A stretch of 12,078 nucleotides of DNA from CAJXZP01 sp049606935 (GTDB taxonomy: Bacteria > Bacteroidota > Bacteroidia > Flavobacteriales_G > Salibacteraceae): assembly GCA_049606935.1 (NCBI GenBank), contig JBMYWA010000069.1, positions 1 through 12,078 of the forward strand, given 5' to 3'. The position numbers and the translations under genes were made by a program. Shown one piece after another: positions 1 to 5,946 of the stretch (within the stretch, counting starts at the first letter, position 1; each line of letters opens with the position of its first letter). The notes under the pieces were generated by a model that was given only the letters and a program-made list of their open reading frames with translations, was not told the origin of the DNA and ran no database searches.

Positions 1-590
1 AAATGCGTGAGGTGATCAAAAAAGCCGATGTAAATGTAGATGGTAAGGATACCGATTACGTGTTTTTAACCTTCATTTTAAAGTACATGCCGCACGGGGT
101 AATTGGTTTGTTGTTAGCGGTAATTTTATCTGCTGCCATGTCCAGTACCAGTAGCGAACTAAATGCATTGGCATCAACTACGTTGGTAGATTATTACAAG
201 CGACTTTTCAAAAAAGAAGGTTCAGATGCGCATTATGTTTCGGCTTCAAAATGGTTAACCGTTGCTTGGGGAGTATTGGCCATTTTTATTGCCTTGTCGG
301 CTCATTTATTTGAAAACTTGATTCAATTGGTAAACATACTAGGGTCTCTATTTTACGGTACCATTTTAGGAATATTCTTAGTGGCTTTCTTTTTGAAGTT
401 TGTGAAACAAAATGCTTTGCTAGTTGGGGCTTTTACCGGACAGGCACTGGTTTTAACCTTGCACTTTTTAACGGTTTATGAAGTCATTGATTTGGGCTAT
501 TTGTGGTATAATGTCATTGGGAGTTTGGTGGTGATTTTTGTGGCTCTTTTTGCCCAATTAATTTTGCCGAAGGCACAATTGGCTAAATAA
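1..590 (+). CDS. Sodium:solute symporter (SSS family), 3' part only
   Basis: This is the C-terminal part of a Na+-coupled inner-membrane transporter of the SSS family (PutP/SGLT-like). The gene enters from the left edge; the first ATG in frame, at base 3, is probably internal, so about 195 C-terminal residues are visible. Counting from that ATG, residues 33-60 hold the conserved TM8-like stretch ILSAAMSSTSSELNAL followed by a short charged segment (DYYKRLFKK). Ser47 and Ser48 align by eye with the Na+-site Ser/Thr pair of PutP. Three further hydrophobic segments lie at about 83-101, 107-132 and 138-190. The protein ends in QLAK and a TAA at 588-590. The substrate cannot be told from this part. 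The family call is firm; the sodium-site alignment is inference. A 99-base gap separates it from rbfA, and I see no clear terminator there. Confidence 0.88.
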   Translation, partial: MREVIKKADVNVDGKDTDYVFLTFILKYMPHGVIGLLLAVILSAAMSSTSSELNALASTTLVDYYKRLFKKEGSDAHYVSASKWLTVAWGVLAIFIALSAHLFENLIQLVNILGSLFYGTILGIFLVAFFLKFVKQNALLVGAFTGQALVLTLHFLTVYEVIDLGYLWYNVIGSLVVIFVALFAQLILPKAQLAK

Positions 591-660
591 CTTTAAGTAG
601 GGGATGGTTTAGCACTGAAATAAGTCCAGTAAAAACCAATTATTGCCAAATAAACTCGCT

Positions 661-668
661 TATCTTTG
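661..668 (+). promoter_or_regulatory. Bacteroidota -7 promoter element for rbfA
   Basis: TATCTTTG is an exact match to the Bacteroidota -7 consensus TAnnTTTG. It ends 21 bases before the rbfA ATG. A TTG lies at 643-645, but the 15-base spacing is shorter than the usual 17-23, so the -33 box is weak. The position of this element argues against the in-frame TTG at 666 as the start codon, because that TTG lies inside the element. Confidence 0.6.
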
Positions 669-689
669 CCGCTGCAAAACAGAATTAAA

Positions 690-1028
690 ATGAGTTCATT
701 AAGACAAGATAAAGTTTCAGAGTTATTACGTAGAGAATTAAGTACCATTATTCAACGTACCGAAGGAGAGATGTTGCCTGGTAAAATGACTACCGTTACC
801 ACCGTTAGAATTAGCCCAGATTTAAGTTTTGCAAAGGTGTATGTAAGTGTTTTCCCTACCGAAGATTTGAAAGCAGATGTAGCCATTTTAGCTCAGTATG
901 TGCCTCAATTAAGATTTCAATTAGGTAAAAGCATTCGTCACCAATTACGTATTGTACCACAGTTTGCTTTTTATGGCGATGATTCATTGGATTATGCCGA
1001 AGAGATTGACAACCTTTTGAAAGAGTAG
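690..1028 (+). CDS. rbfA: Ribosome-binding factor A
   Basis: RbfA binds the 30S subunit in the cytoplasm and helps late maturation of 16S rRNA, especially around helix 1, and is important for growth in the cold. The 112-residue product matches the family in length and motifs. It opens with RQDKVSELLRRELSTIIQ, then has a central TVTTVRISPDLSFAKVYVSVFP strand region (KH-like fold; residues about 36-57) and a later LRFQLGKSIRHQLRIVPQ segment followed by F-x3-DDSLDYAEEID, all typical of RbfA. I chose the ATG at 690 because a longer reading from TTG 666 would start within the promoter element and because family members start MSSxRQxKV. The stop lies six bases before the next gene, so the two are probably cotranscribed. 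The call is firm. Confidence 0.95.
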   Translation: MSSLRQDKVSELLRRELSTIIQRTEGEMLPGKMTTVTTVRISPDLSFAKVYVSVFPTEDLKADVAILAQYVPQLRFQLGKSIRHQLRIVPQFAFYGDDSLDYAEEIDNLLKE

Positions 1029-1035
1029 GCTCTTT
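1020..1035 (+). other. Short inverted repeat at the rbfA/permease junction
   Basis: AAAGAG at 1020-1025 and CTCTTT at 1030-1035 are perfect complements around a four-base loop (TAGG). The stem contains the rbfA stop codon and reaches the first base of the downstream TTG start codon. It could couple translation of the permease to that of rbfA. The stem is only six pairs with two G-C pairs, so chance is quite possible. Confidence 0.3.
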
Positions 1036-2249
1036 TGAACCTCCCAATATTCATAGCAAAGCGGTATCTTTTTTCTAAGAAGAAAAAGAGTGTGATTAAC
1101 CTGATCTCATTCATTTCCATGTTTGGAATTGGAGTAGGAGCTATGGCCTTAATCATTGTGTTATCTGCTTTCAACGGTATCAATAATTTAGTAGAAAGTT
1201 TGTACTCTAGCTTTGATGCAGAAATTCGCATTGAATCTGCTAATTCTAAAACCTTTTATGATGACGAGGGGGTGAAAAATAAAATCATTTCGGTAGCGGA
1301 AGTCAAAAGCATTGGTAAAGCATTAGAAGAAACGGTTCTTATTAAATATAAAGACAGTCAAACTCCTGCAATGATTAAAGGAGTGGACACGGCTTTTATT
1401 CAACGTAGCGGTTTAGATAGTTTAATGTGGGCGGGCGATTGTGATTTATATGCCGAAAACGGAAATCCCAAATTATTGGTGGGCTATATGGTGGCGGATA
1501 AATTAGGCATGTTTATTCAAAATGCATTACGACCTATTTTTATTTATGCGGCTAAAAGCGGAACCTCCAACTCGGTGAGTATTGAAAACGCTTTTTATAT
1601 AGAGCCCATATCACCATCTGGGGTTTTTGCGGTGAATCAAGATATCGATGCCAAATACACAGTGGCCCCACTTGATTTTGTGGAGTTATTGTTGCAATCT
1701 CCGGGTAAATTAACGGCCTATGAATTGGAATTACATAGCGCCAAACAAGCCGAAATAGCTAAAGAAAAACTGAAAGAAATCTTAGGTCCTGATTACACCG
1801 TGAAGACCAGGTATCAACAAAATGAACTGTTGTATAAAACCAACAATACCGAGAAATGGGCTACATTTTTAATTCTTTCCTTCATCTTGCTAATTGCCAC
1901 TTTTAATGTTATTGGATCGCTAACTATTTTAATATTGGATAAGAAAAGAGACATTTTTGTATTAAGAGGAATGGGAGCAACGGTTCAAACCATTAAGCGG
2001 ATCTTTTTTGTAGAAGGTCTATTAATTTCCCTTACAGGGGGTATAGTAGGGTTGGTTTTAGGTGTGTTATTGGTAGTTGCGCAATCTCAGTTTGGATTTA
2101 TTCCAGTAGAGGGTTTACTTATAGATTACTATCCGGTTGAATTGCAAATGATGGATGTATTTTCCATCCTGACCATCATTATTGTTATAGGTTCTTTTGC
2201 AGCTATGCTGCCTTCTAGAGTAGTGTTGAGTAGATTGAAGTTAAGGTAG
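1035..2249 (+). CDS. LolC/LolE-like ABC transporter permease (FtsX domain)
   Basis: This is an inner-membrane permease of the lipoprotein-releasing LolC/E family, 404 residues, the usual family length. In Proteobacteria such proteins work with the ATPase LolD to lift lipoproteins from the inner membrane. The family opening NLPIFIAKRYLFSKKK is followed by the first TM segment (about 22-46, ISMFGIGVGAMALIIVLSAFNG). A long periplasmic domain covers about 47-274. Three more TM segments lie at about 277-300, 325-349 and 373-392. The cytoplasmic loop DKKRDIFVLRGMGAT (302-316) is the FtsX-type coupling region, and the protein ends in a short LPSRVVLSR tail. The only start consistent with the conserved N-terminus is the TTG at 1035; the first ATG in frame would delete it. 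No ATPase gene is adjacent, so a LolD partner would have to be encoded elsewhere. Whether the substrate is lipoprotein is inferred from the family. Confidence 0.9.
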   Translation: MNLPIFIAKRYLFSKKKKSVINLISFISMFGIGVGAMALIIVLSAFNGINNLVESLYSSFDAEIRIESANSKTFYDDEGVKNKIISVAEVKSIGKALEETVLIKYKDSQTPAMIKGVDTAFIQRSGLDSLMWAGDCDLYAENGNPKLLVGYMVADKLGMFIQNALRPIFIYAAKSGTSNSVSIENAFYIEPISPSGVFAVNQDIDAKYTVAPLDFVELLLQSPGKLTAYELELHSAKQAEIAKEKLKEILGPDYTVKTRYQQNELLYKTNNTEKWATFLILSFILLIATFNVIGSLTILILDKKRDIFVLRGMGATVQTIKRIFFVEGLLISLTGGIVGLVLGVLLVVAQSQFGFIPVEGLLIDYYPVELQMMDVFSILTIIIVIGSFAAMLPSRVVLSRLKLR

Positions 2250-2257
2250 TAGCAGCG

Positions 2258-2461
2258 CTAGTCTTGATACTCCAAAATATCCCCTGGCTGACAATCAAGC
2301 GCATTACAAATAGCTGCTAACGTACTAAATCGAATAGCCTTCCCTTTGCTTTGTTTAAGTATGGATAAATTAACGGTGGAAACACCAACCAATTCGGAAA
2401 GCTCTTTCACTTTCATTTTTCGTTTGGCTAACATTACATCCAGGTTTACAATAATTTGCAT
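2258..2461 (-). CDS. Small Cro/C1-type HTH regulator (YozG-like)
   Basis: This 67-residue protein is almost entirely one XRE/Cro-C1 helix-turn-helix domain. The scaffold helix region KVKELSELVGVSTVNLSIL (18-36) is followed by KAIRFSTLAAICNALDCQPGDILEY (41-65), the highly recognisable signature of the YozG-like group of single-domain DNA-binding proteins. The start ATG (2459-2461) lies only two bases after the stop of the upstream membrane-protein gene, so the two are almost certainly one transcript and perhaps translationally coupled. YozG-type genes often sit beside a small multi-TM protein (commonly DUF2975); here the partner looks different. Targets are unknown; autoregulation of the two-gene unit is a reasonable inference. 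It converges with the LolC/E-like gene, with an eight-base gap and no obvious terminator. Confidence 0.9.
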   Translation of the reverse strand: MQIIVNLDVMLAKRKMKVKELSELVGVSTVNLSILKQSKGKAIRFSTLAAICNALDCQPGDILEYQD

Positions 2462-2463
2462 GG

Positions 2464-2976
2464 TTATATGGTCAATGATTTTTCAAATTGGTTCAATAAG
2501 TTGGTGTAATTGGTTTTGTTTTTTCCCCAACTCGAAACTTGTGAAATGGTGGTCATTTCTACCGTAACTTCGGTGTAATCTTGCTTCTGTTCAAGGGTCA
2601 GGTATATATTTTCGCCCCAAGATTTAAATGAAAGTGATGTGGTTGCTAATATTACCCCTTTCTCCTCATTTGTTTCTTGTAAATGCAAATTGCTTTCTTT
2701 TACGGTTTCTAATAACTTCATAAACATCAAGTTTTTAGAAAGGTCATATTTAAAAGATTCCTTTTTACATTCAATCATGAAATTTAATGGGCTGGTGAAG
2801 TAAGGTTTGAAGATTAAATATTTTCTGGCTACCATGTTAAAAACAAACAGAGGTAGGAAAATGAATACGACCAAAAAAGTAAGAATGCCAGATTCTCCAG
2901 GTGGCTGATTAATGAATAGGTAAACAGGAATTCCAAAAAGAACGATAGCTAATAAAATGGATAAATATTTGTTCAT
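2464..2976 (-). CDS. Unrecognised two-TM membrane protein with cytoplasmic-type C-terminal domain
   Basis: I do not recognise this 170-residue protein. Two hydrophobic segments at about 4-22 and 30-50 form an N-terminal hairpin separated by a short NQPPGESG turn. A soluble domain of about 115 residues follows, rich in alternating beta-type sequence (GVILATTSLSF, NIYLTLEQ, TEVTVEMTTISQ). Two SWG motifs occur, at 119-121 and 149-151; the second continues GKNKTNYTNLL, which looks like a conserved end of the domain. Positive charges after the second TM segment (ARKY) suggest the C-terminal domain is cytoplasmic. It is the first gene of a two-gene unit with the HTH gene two bases downstream. By analogy with other HTH/membrane-protein pairs it may sense an envelope signal or tether the regulator, but nothing in the sequence proves this. 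The ATG start is supported by a TAnnTTTG element 22 bases upstream. Confidence 0.8.
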   Translation of the reverse strand: MNKYLSILLAIVLFGIPVYLFINQPPGESGILTFLVVFIFLPLFVFNMVARKYLIFKPYFTSPLNFMIECKKESFKYDLSKNLMFMKLLETVKESNLHLQETNEEKGVILATTSLSFKSWGENIYLTLEQKQDYTEVTVEMTTISQVSSWGKNKTNYTNLLNQFEKSLTI

Positions 2977-2998
2977 GATATTTTGTATTAATTCACGA

Positions 2999-3006
2999 CA
3001 AATATA
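2999..3006 (-). promoter_or_regulatory. Bacteroidota -7 promoter element for the membrane-protein/HTH unit
   Basis: On the minus strand this reads TATATTTG, an exact TAnnTTTG match, ending 22 bases before the ATG at 2976. I see no well-placed TTG -33 box in the very AT-rich sequence upstream (3007-3075). Confidence 0.55.
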
Positions 3007-3080
3007 TATAAATTAATGATAAACGATAATTTATTATAATATTTCATTATTGATACTAATTATCCGTTTTTATTAGGCAT

Positions 3081-3107
3081 AAAAAAACCCCGAATAAATT
3101 CGAGGTT
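3081..3107 (-). terminator. Rho-independent-like terminator after the 100-codon gene
   Basis: Read on the minus strand, AACCTCGAA (3107-3099), loop TTTA and TTCGGGGTT (3094-3086) form a nine-pair stem with one G-U wobble, running into a T run that ends at 3081. The hairpin begins 18 bases beyond the stop of the 3126-3428 gene. On the plus strand the same stem has a C-A mismatch and no strong T run, so it best serves the minus-strand transcript. Confidence 0.75.
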
Positions 3108-3125
3108 ATTTTGGAGTAATAAATG

Positions 3126-3428
3126 TTATGCTTGAAGAGACATCTCTACCGCAATATTTTTGGTAGATACATAGCGGTCTATCCAATTGGGTTGTCCGGC
3201 TAAAGGCATTTCGCGGGCTTCTTGATGTCCTATTTCTAATAGAACAGGATAGTCTTCATTTTCAAAATTCTTTTCCTGAAAATTAGTGTAGGAAACGTTT
3301 ACCGTTTTCTCAATGTTGATTACCTCATATTCTTTTACCTCAGAATACAAAACGCCATCTTCGGTTAAAACTAGGAGTTTAGGGGAGTTCGAAAAGATGG
3401 GGGCACCATAAAAAAATCTAGCGTTCAT
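3126..3428 (-). CDS. Hypothetical protein, 100 residues, possibly metal-regulated
   Basis: I do not recognise this protein. It is soluble-looking, acidic and without a signal peptide or TM segment. Residues 17-60 read as alternating beta-strand sequence (KLLVLTEDGVLYSE, EYEVINIEKTVNVSYT). A central acidic stretch QEKNFENEDYPVLLEIG (about 51-67) is followed by EAREMPLAGQPNWIDRYV (71-88). It contains no cysteine, and one histidine. It is a stand-alone gene. The start ATG is clear, it has its own terminator 18 bases downstream, and upstream lie a Fur-type box, a plausible promoter and a long inverted repeat in the predicted leader. That signal layout argues it is a real, regulated gene rather than a spurious frame. 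Function is unknown; a link to metal homeostasis rests only on the upstream box. Confidence 0.72.
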   Translation of the reverse strand: MNARFFYGAPIFSNSPKLLVLTEDGVLYSEVKEYEVINIEKTVNVSYTNFQEKNFENEDYPVLLEIGHQEAREMPLAGQPNWIDRYVSTKNIAVEMSLQA

Positions 3429-3452
3429 AATAGTTAGTGTTTAATTAATAAT

Positions 3453-3497
3453 ATGCTAAAAAACAGAATTGTATAGGTGAGATCTGTTTTGAAGCAT
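3453..3497. repeat. 15-base inverted repeat in the predicted leader of the 100-codon gene
   Basis: Left arm ATGCTAAAAAACAGA (3453-3467) and right arm TCTGTTTTGAAGCAT (3483-3497) are complementary at 13 of 15 positions, around a 15-base loop. The uninterrupted inner eight pairs are AAAACAGA/TCTGTTTT and the outer five are ATGCT/AGCAT. It lies 24 bases before the minus-strand ATG at 3428 and would sit in the 5' leader if transcription begins near 3493. It has no adjoining T run suited to a terminator. It could be an RNA hairpin controlling the downstream gene, a DNA operator, or the end of the crcB transcript. Confidence 0.55.
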
Positions 3498-3499
3498 AA

Positions 3500-3532
3500 C
3501 AATGATAATGAGTATCAGTTCAAACTACCAAA
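3500..3532 (-). promoter_or_regulatory. Possible promoter of the 100-codon gene
   Basis: On the minus strand, TTTG (3532-3529) is followed after 21 bases by TATCATTG (3507-3500). These resemble the Bacteroidota -33 (TTTG) and -7 (TAnnTTTG, one mismatch) elements at acceptable spacing. The -7 element overlaps the Fur-type box, which would suit repression by steric block. The call is inference from spacing and one imperfect motif. Confidence 0.4.
3503..3517. promoter_or_regulatory. Fur-type box
   Basis: TGATAATGAGTATCA matches the 7-1-7 Fur/PerR/Zur box TGATAATnATTATCA at 13 of 14 defined positions. The overlapping 19-base window 3498-3516 matches the classical Fur consensus at 15 of 19 positions. 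It lies about 75 bases upstream of the minus-strand gene starting at 3428 and overlaps its predicted -7 element. On the other side it is about 70 bases beyond the crcB stop, so the 100-codon gene is the likely target. Confidence 0.55.
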
Positions 3533-3564
3533 CATTTTGGTTATGTTTAAAATGATTGACCAAA
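3527..3564. repeat. Three alternating complementary hexamers
   Basis: ACCAAA (3527-3532), TTTGGT (3536-3541) and ACCAAA (3559-3564) can form two mutually exclusive stems, with loops of 3 and 17 bases. They lie just beyond the crcB stop and over the predicted -33 box of the next gene. Function unknown; six-base arms can arise by chance. Confidence 0.3.
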
Positions 3565-3586
3565 TAATAGAATGAGTAATACGGCC

Positions 3587-3964
3587 TTATTTGAGCATCT
3601 TTACAAAAGGGTAAATCACTAAAGTTCCTAAGGTTACACTCACCAATACATTTGCTAAGGCGTATCCCCAATGGTAGCCCTTAAGTAGCAATACGGTTTC
3701 AAAACTAAACGTGGAAAAAGTGCTTAGTCCGCCACAAAAGCCAATTAACACAAATGCTCTGACCCATGGAAAAGCTTCAATTTTGGCTTCGGCATAAAAC
3801 AGAGTAATACCCATAATTAGAATGGCTAATAAGTTTGCTACCAAGGTGGCTATAGGTAAAAATCCTTTAAGATTATTTACCACCAAAACACTAATAGAAA
3901 AACGTAATATAGAACCCAGTCCACCGCCAATAAAAACAGGAATGAGTAGTTTTAATTCAGCCAT
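3587..3964 (-). CDS. crcB: CrcB/Fluc fluoride channel
   Basis: This is a small four-TM membrane protein that, as an antiparallel dimer, lets fluoride leave the cell and protects enzymes such as enolase and pyrophosphatase. Its 125 residues match the family length. Motifs visible are GGGLGSILRFSIS (13-25), TLVANLLAILIMG (40-52) with the conserved Asn44, and the signature GFCGGLSTFSTFSFE (75-89), which carries the pore-lining Phe residues and the central Na+-site region. The family Gly after the Asn motif is replaced by Ala48 here. Its start ATG lies inside the end of the PAP2 gene (13-base overlap), so the two are cotranscribed and likely coupled. No fluoride riboswitch is apparent: only 66 bases lie between PAP2 and the next gene upstream. 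A single copy is seen, consistent with a homodimer. Confidence 0.93.
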   Translation of the reverse strand: MAELKLLIPVFIGGGLGSILRFSISVLVVNNLKGFLPIATLVANLLAILIMGITLFYAEAKIEAFPWVRAFVLIGFCGGLSTFSTFSFETVLLLKGYHWGYALANVLVSVTLGTLVIYPFVKMLK

Positions 3965-4554
3965 TTTGATTTTAGCTTAAAGAATAAAATAGAGGCAACA
4001 TAACCAGCGCCAATACCAATGAGCGTGCCTCCTAAAATATCGCCAGGGTAATGTACACCTAGGTAAATTCTTGAATATGAAACTAGAATAGCCCAAGAAA
4101 CCATAATAATCCAAACGAATTTGGTTTGTAACACGCGACTTACAAACCAGGCAATGGCAAAAGAATTTGCCGCGTGAGAGGATACAAATCCAAATTGGCC
4201 ACCGCGATATACTTCACCGTTTGGTTTGGTAAGCACGTGTACTAAATTCGAAATTTCAGGATTGTGAGAGGGGCGTAACCGTTCAAAAAAGGGTTTGAAA
4301 AAACCAGAGGCTATTTGATCGGCCAATAAAATGGCTAGAGAAACAGAAATAGTTACTATACCGATGTTGATCCACCATTCTTTTTGAGTTATTGGATTTT
4401 GCCTTTTTATGAGAAAGTACAATACCACTATGTAAAATGGAATCCACAGAGCGGTACTCGAAACCCACCACATTATGGGATCCATAAATTCATTATGAAA
4501 CCCATTAAAATAGAGCAAAAGTTTTTTGTCAATGCTATCTAGTGTGTTTATCAT
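3952..4554 (-). CDS. PAP2-family membrane phosphatase
   Basis: This is an integral-membrane phosphatase of the PAP2/lipid phosphate phosphatase superfamily, 200 residues. The three catalytic motifs are present: K87-PFFERL-R94-P95, S125-S126-H127 (from the PSGH motif, here SSHAANSF), and S161-R162-IYLGV-H168-YPG-D172. His127 and His168 would be the proton donor and the nucleophile. Hydrophobic segments lie at about 33-49, 62-79, 128-143, 146-163 and 175-193. Likely substrates are lipid phosphates such as undecaprenyl diphosphate or phosphatidate; the sequence does not decide which. The start is supported by a TAnnTTTG element 16 bases upstream. It overlaps crcB by 13 bases. Confidence 0.92.
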   Translation of the reverse strand: MINTLDSIDKKLLLYFNGFHNEFMDPIMWWVSSTALWIPFYIVVLYFLIKRQNPITQKEWWINIGIVTISVSLAILLADQIASGFFKPFFERLRPSHNPEISNLVHVLTKPNGEVYRGGQFGFVSSHAANSFAIAWFVSRVLQTKFVWIIMVSWAILVSYSRIYLGVHYPGDILGGTLIGIGAGYVASILFFKLKSKWLN

Positions 4555-4570
4555 GAATTACTTTGGGTTA

Positions 4571-4578
4571 CAAATCTA
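4571..4578 (-). promoter_or_regulatory. Bacteroidota -7 promoter element for the PAP2-crcB unit
   Basis: The minus strand reads TAGATTTG, an exact TAnnTTTG match, ending 16 bases before the PAP2 ATG. I see no TTG -33 box at the usual distance. It lies in the 66-base gap after the TolC-like gene, suggesting PAP2-crcB is transcribed separately from the efflux operon. That gap holds no convincing terminator hairpin. Confidence 0.5.
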
Positions 4579-4620
4579 TTAAAAAATAAAGGCGGTAATT
4601 GCTCCCGGTCTTTAAGTCTT

Positions 4621-5946
4621 TTAAAATTGTGCTTGTCGCAAGTCTCCGCTTATTTGAAGCAAGAATAACTCTGCATTTTTAGCGGAATATTTAGCTTGAT
4701 TGAGTGATAATTGGGCATTTAATAAGTTCAATTGAGCTTGTCTAAACACGATGTTTGTAATTTGCCCCAACTTGTATTGGTCCACACTCCGGTCAAAGTT
4801 GGTTTGAGCGGTTTGTAAATTCTTCTGTTGAGCATCCTTTACGAATAGTGCGGTTTGATAAGCGGTCCATGCGTTGCTGAGGTTGCGTTCAATATTTAGC
4901 TGCTCCTTTTTTAAGTTAACGGTTTGACTTTCTAGAGCAATTTTGGTGTTTTGTCGTTTAATACGAGTAGAACCGCCATCGTAAATGTTCCAGCTTAAGG
5001 TAGCTCCTAGGTTAACGCCTTGGCTTTTTTGCTGTTCTAAGAAACTAGTTGCGCCAAATTGATTTTCATTCCAGGCGTACCCACCATTAACAGCAAGTTT
5101 AGGAACAGAGTTGGAGGTGGTAGACTTAATATTGTATTCTGCATTTCTTAGCGAAGCCTCTTGCTGAAGGAGGTTAACATTATTATCACGGGCATTAACC
5201 AATAGAATATCTAACATTAAGCCATCGGCATATACAAGGGTAGTATCTACATTAAAATTGGTATTCACATCTCTTCCTAATAATAGATTTAGGTTGCGTT
5301 TTTCATTATTTAATAATTGAGTATTTGTTAAATAGGTAATACTATCGTTATTATAATCTACCTCGGCATTTAATACATCTAATTGTGAACCTTGACCATA
5401 TTCTACCCCGTACTTAGCTCGATCTAAACGTACTTTACTTATTTGTAATGTCTCTTTTTGATTTTCTACATCTTGCGTAAGCCTAGCAACTTCGTAATAA
5501 GAGTTGAAGATATTTAGAATGGTGTTTTCAATCATCTGACGCGCTTGTAGTTCGGATATGTTGAAGTTTTCTTGCAATTGCTTGTAAGTATTAGAGCGTC
5601 CAAACCCATCAAACAAAGTGTATTTCAGGTCAATTCCGGCATTCATTCCGGTAGATTTATTTCCAGTAAACTCTGTTTCGGCTCCTTGCCTTGGGGTAGC
5701 TGATCCCTGATTGTTAGCATAGCTGGCTCCAGCATTTCCAGATAGAGATGGTAAAAAACCACTATTTTGAATACTGGAATTATTTGCAGCTATTTCTACA
5801 TTTAAATTGGCTAAGACAATATCAAAGTTGTTTTCCATAGCAATAGAAACGGCTTGGTCTTTTTGCAATACCTCTTGCGCTTGAATAGTTGAAATGCCAG
5901 TAAAGGCAAGCGCCATTAACACCATGTTTAATTTATTAATTTTCAT
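4621..5946 (-). CDS. TolC-like outer-membrane efflux protein
   Basis: This 441-residue protein is the outer-membrane channel of the tripartite efflux system; it should form a trimeric barrel plus periplasmic tunnel. A signal peptide covers about residues 1-23 (MKINKLNMVLMALAF..., cleavage after TIQA). Two OEP repeats are visible. Repeat one has QAVSIAMENNFDIVLA (31-46), a YTLFDGFGRSNTYK barrel element (109-122) and long helices around GQGSQLDVLNAEVDY (184-198). Repeat two has LLVNARDNNVNLLQQ (248-262), SWNIYDGGSTRIKRQ (318-332) and LGQITNIVFRQAQLNL (393-408). The duplicated (F/Y)DG and G-Q motifs confirm the internal repeat. Its ATG lies inside the 3' end of the RND gene (11-base overlap), so it is the last gene of the marR operon and probably translationally coupled. 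No lipobox cysteine is present at the signal peptide, so it is not a lipoprotein. Confidence 0.95.
   Translation of the reverse strand: MKINKLNMVLMALAFTGISTIQAQEVLQKDQAVSIAMENNFDIVLANLNVEIAANNSSIQNSGFLPSLSGNAGASYANNQGSATPRQGAETEFTGNKSTGMNAGIDLKYTLFDGFGRSNTYKQLQENFNISELQARQMIENTILNIFNSYYEVARLTQDVENQKETLQISKVRLDRAKYGVEYGQGSQLDVLNAEVDYNNDSITYLTNTQLLNNEKRNLNLLLGRDVNTNFNVDTTLVYADGLMLDILLVNARDNNVNLLQQEASLRNAEYNIKSTTSNSVPKLAVNGGYAWNENQFGATSFLEQQKSQGVNLGATLSWNIYDGGSTRIKRQNTKIALESQTVNLKKEQLNIERNLSNAWTAYQTALFVKDAQQKNLQTAQTNFDRSVDQYKLGQITNIVFRQAQLNLLNAQLSLNQAKYSAKNAELFLLQISGDLRQAQF

Noticed and set aside
606..637. Imperfect hairpin between the symporter and rbfA (GGTTT...ACTG / CAGT...AAACC)
   Set aside because: The arms are interrupted by an uneven bulge and no T run follows, so it is not a convincing terminator.
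2250..2275. Possible bidirectional terminator between the convergent LolC/E-like and HTH genes
   Set aside because: Only a few pairs around AGCGCT; the rest mismatches and there is no T run.
3007..3075. Inverted repeat GATAATT (3025-3031) / AATTATC (3058-3064) and other AT palindromes upstream of the membrane-protein gene
   Set aside because: The segment is extremely AT-rich, so short palindromes are expected by chance; none stands out as an operator.
4283..4471. Minus-strand reading frame of about 62 codons inside the PAP2 gene
   Set aside because: It is an out-of-frame shadow of a gene with complete catalytic motifs; the same applies to the frames lying inside the RND, adaptor, rbfA, permease and mntH genes.
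4555..4620. Fluoride riboswitch upstream of PAP2-crcB
   Set aside because: The gap is only 66 bases and most lies upstream of the predicted transcription start; no riboswitch core was recognised.
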